DNA from: an uncultured Candidatus Saccharibacteria bacterium
Lineage (GTDB): Bacteria > Patescibacteriota > Saccharimonadia > Saccharimonadales > Saccharimonadaceae
Direction of reading: 5' to 3'
Length of the DNA: 5,449 bases
Assembly (NCBI GenBank): GCA_938036845.1
Contig: CALHWA010000147.1
Location: 1-5,449 of the forward strand
Part shown: positions 5,228-5,449 of the stretch, in pieces
How the letters are laid out: every line of letters starts with the position of its first letter
Numbering within the stretch: the first letter of the stretch is position 1
Made by a program: the position numbers and the translations under genes
The notes under the pieces: model-generated
The model's database searches: none
Told to the model about the DNA's origin: nothing
Seen by the model: only the letters and a program-made list of their open reading frames with translations

Positions 5228-5449
5228 TTTTTATTGATAATGGAAAGATCAACATTGAAAATTGCAAGAAAGTTGGCTTGAGCGCTCATGACGTATCTTT
5301 CAAATTGCGAACGCAGAATATCTATTCGACAGAAAAGGTAAAAAGAGCCGTCGTGGAGCAAGACGGCGAATTGATCATCACGCAGGAAGGGGAAGAGAAT
5401 CCAAAATTCCCATTAATAACAGACGGGCAGCTGCAGACTGATATTTTGC
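5227..5449 (+). pseudogene. YetF/DUF421 family protein, C-terminal domain only, 5'-truncated; runs off the window
   Basis: A frame open to the window end (frame 1, no stop after 5173-5175) translates as IFIDNGKINIENCKK, then VGLSAHDVSFKLRTQNIY, STEKVKRAVVEQDGEL and finally FPLITDGQL. This matches, in order, the soluble C-terminal domain of DUF421/YetF membrane proteins: an entry strand ending in DGK or NGK, a helix with LR..G or LR.Q.I, the 'EV..A.lE.dG.l' strand, and PLI.DG. Family members normally have about three membrane helices before this domain. Here they are absent, because the match begins at the kinase stop codon. No ATG, GTG or TTG occurs in this frame between the upstream stop (5173-5175) and the TTG at 5278, already inside the domain. 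By my count this stretch is about 41% GC, visibly lower than the kinase gene. A decapitated remnant left by deletion or recombination is my reading; an assembly chimera or unusual (ATT) initiation are alternatives. Confidence 0.65.

Noticed and set aside
5200..5235. Programmed -1 frameshift joining the histidine kinase to the DUF421 frame
   Set aside because: The DUF421 domain is in the -1 frame, but no slippery heptamer is visible before the kinase stop and no downstream stimulatory structure stands out. The kinase also ends at its normal family position.

Overview
The window is a compact bacterial locus of about 5.4 kb, read with the standard bacterial code (no in-frame TGA interrupts any gene). 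The lineage cannot be fixed from the sequence. Tight packing, overlapping genes, apparently leaderless starts and divergent enzymes suggest a small-genome bacterium, possibly of the Candidatus Saccharibacteria/Patescibacteria kind, but this is only an impression.

Layout. (1) Bases 1-203 (+) are the C-terminal end of a peptide deformylase. (2) Converging on it, an argG-argH operon fills 2697-243 (-). Its two enzymes turn citrulline and aspartate into arginine and fumarate. The genes overlap by 11 bp, and ArgH is unusually short at its C-terminus. (3) Upstream of argG, 2874-2720 (-) reads as a complete peptide-leader attenuator: a promoter, a 20-codon leader ORF with four consecutive Arg codons, two mutually exclusive hairpins and an intrinsic terminator just before the argG ribosome-binding site. 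This is the main discovery of the window. (4) Bases 2897-3060 form a long imperfect inverted structure: a 28-position rod capped by two perfect or near-perfect hairpins. Its wobble pairs favour transcription from the + strand. I read it as an unrecognised structured RNA. (5) Bases 3187-5227 (+) hold an overlapping OmpR-type response regulator and membrane histidine kinase pair, with a -10 box six bases before the regulator's ATG. (6) Immediately after the kinase stop codon, 5227-5449 (+) encodes the cytoplasmic C-terminal domain of a YetF/DUF421 membrane protein without its membrane half or a normal start codon. It continues beyond the window.

How the parts work together. The argGH block looks controlled by arginyl-tRNA supply through ribosome stalling in the leader. 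When arginine is scarce the ribosome stalls on the CGN run, the antiterminator forms and argGH is transcribed; when it is plentiful the terminator forms. The divergent two-component system has an unknown stimulus. The putative RNA lies between the two units and could be an independent gene or the 5' region of the two-component transcript.
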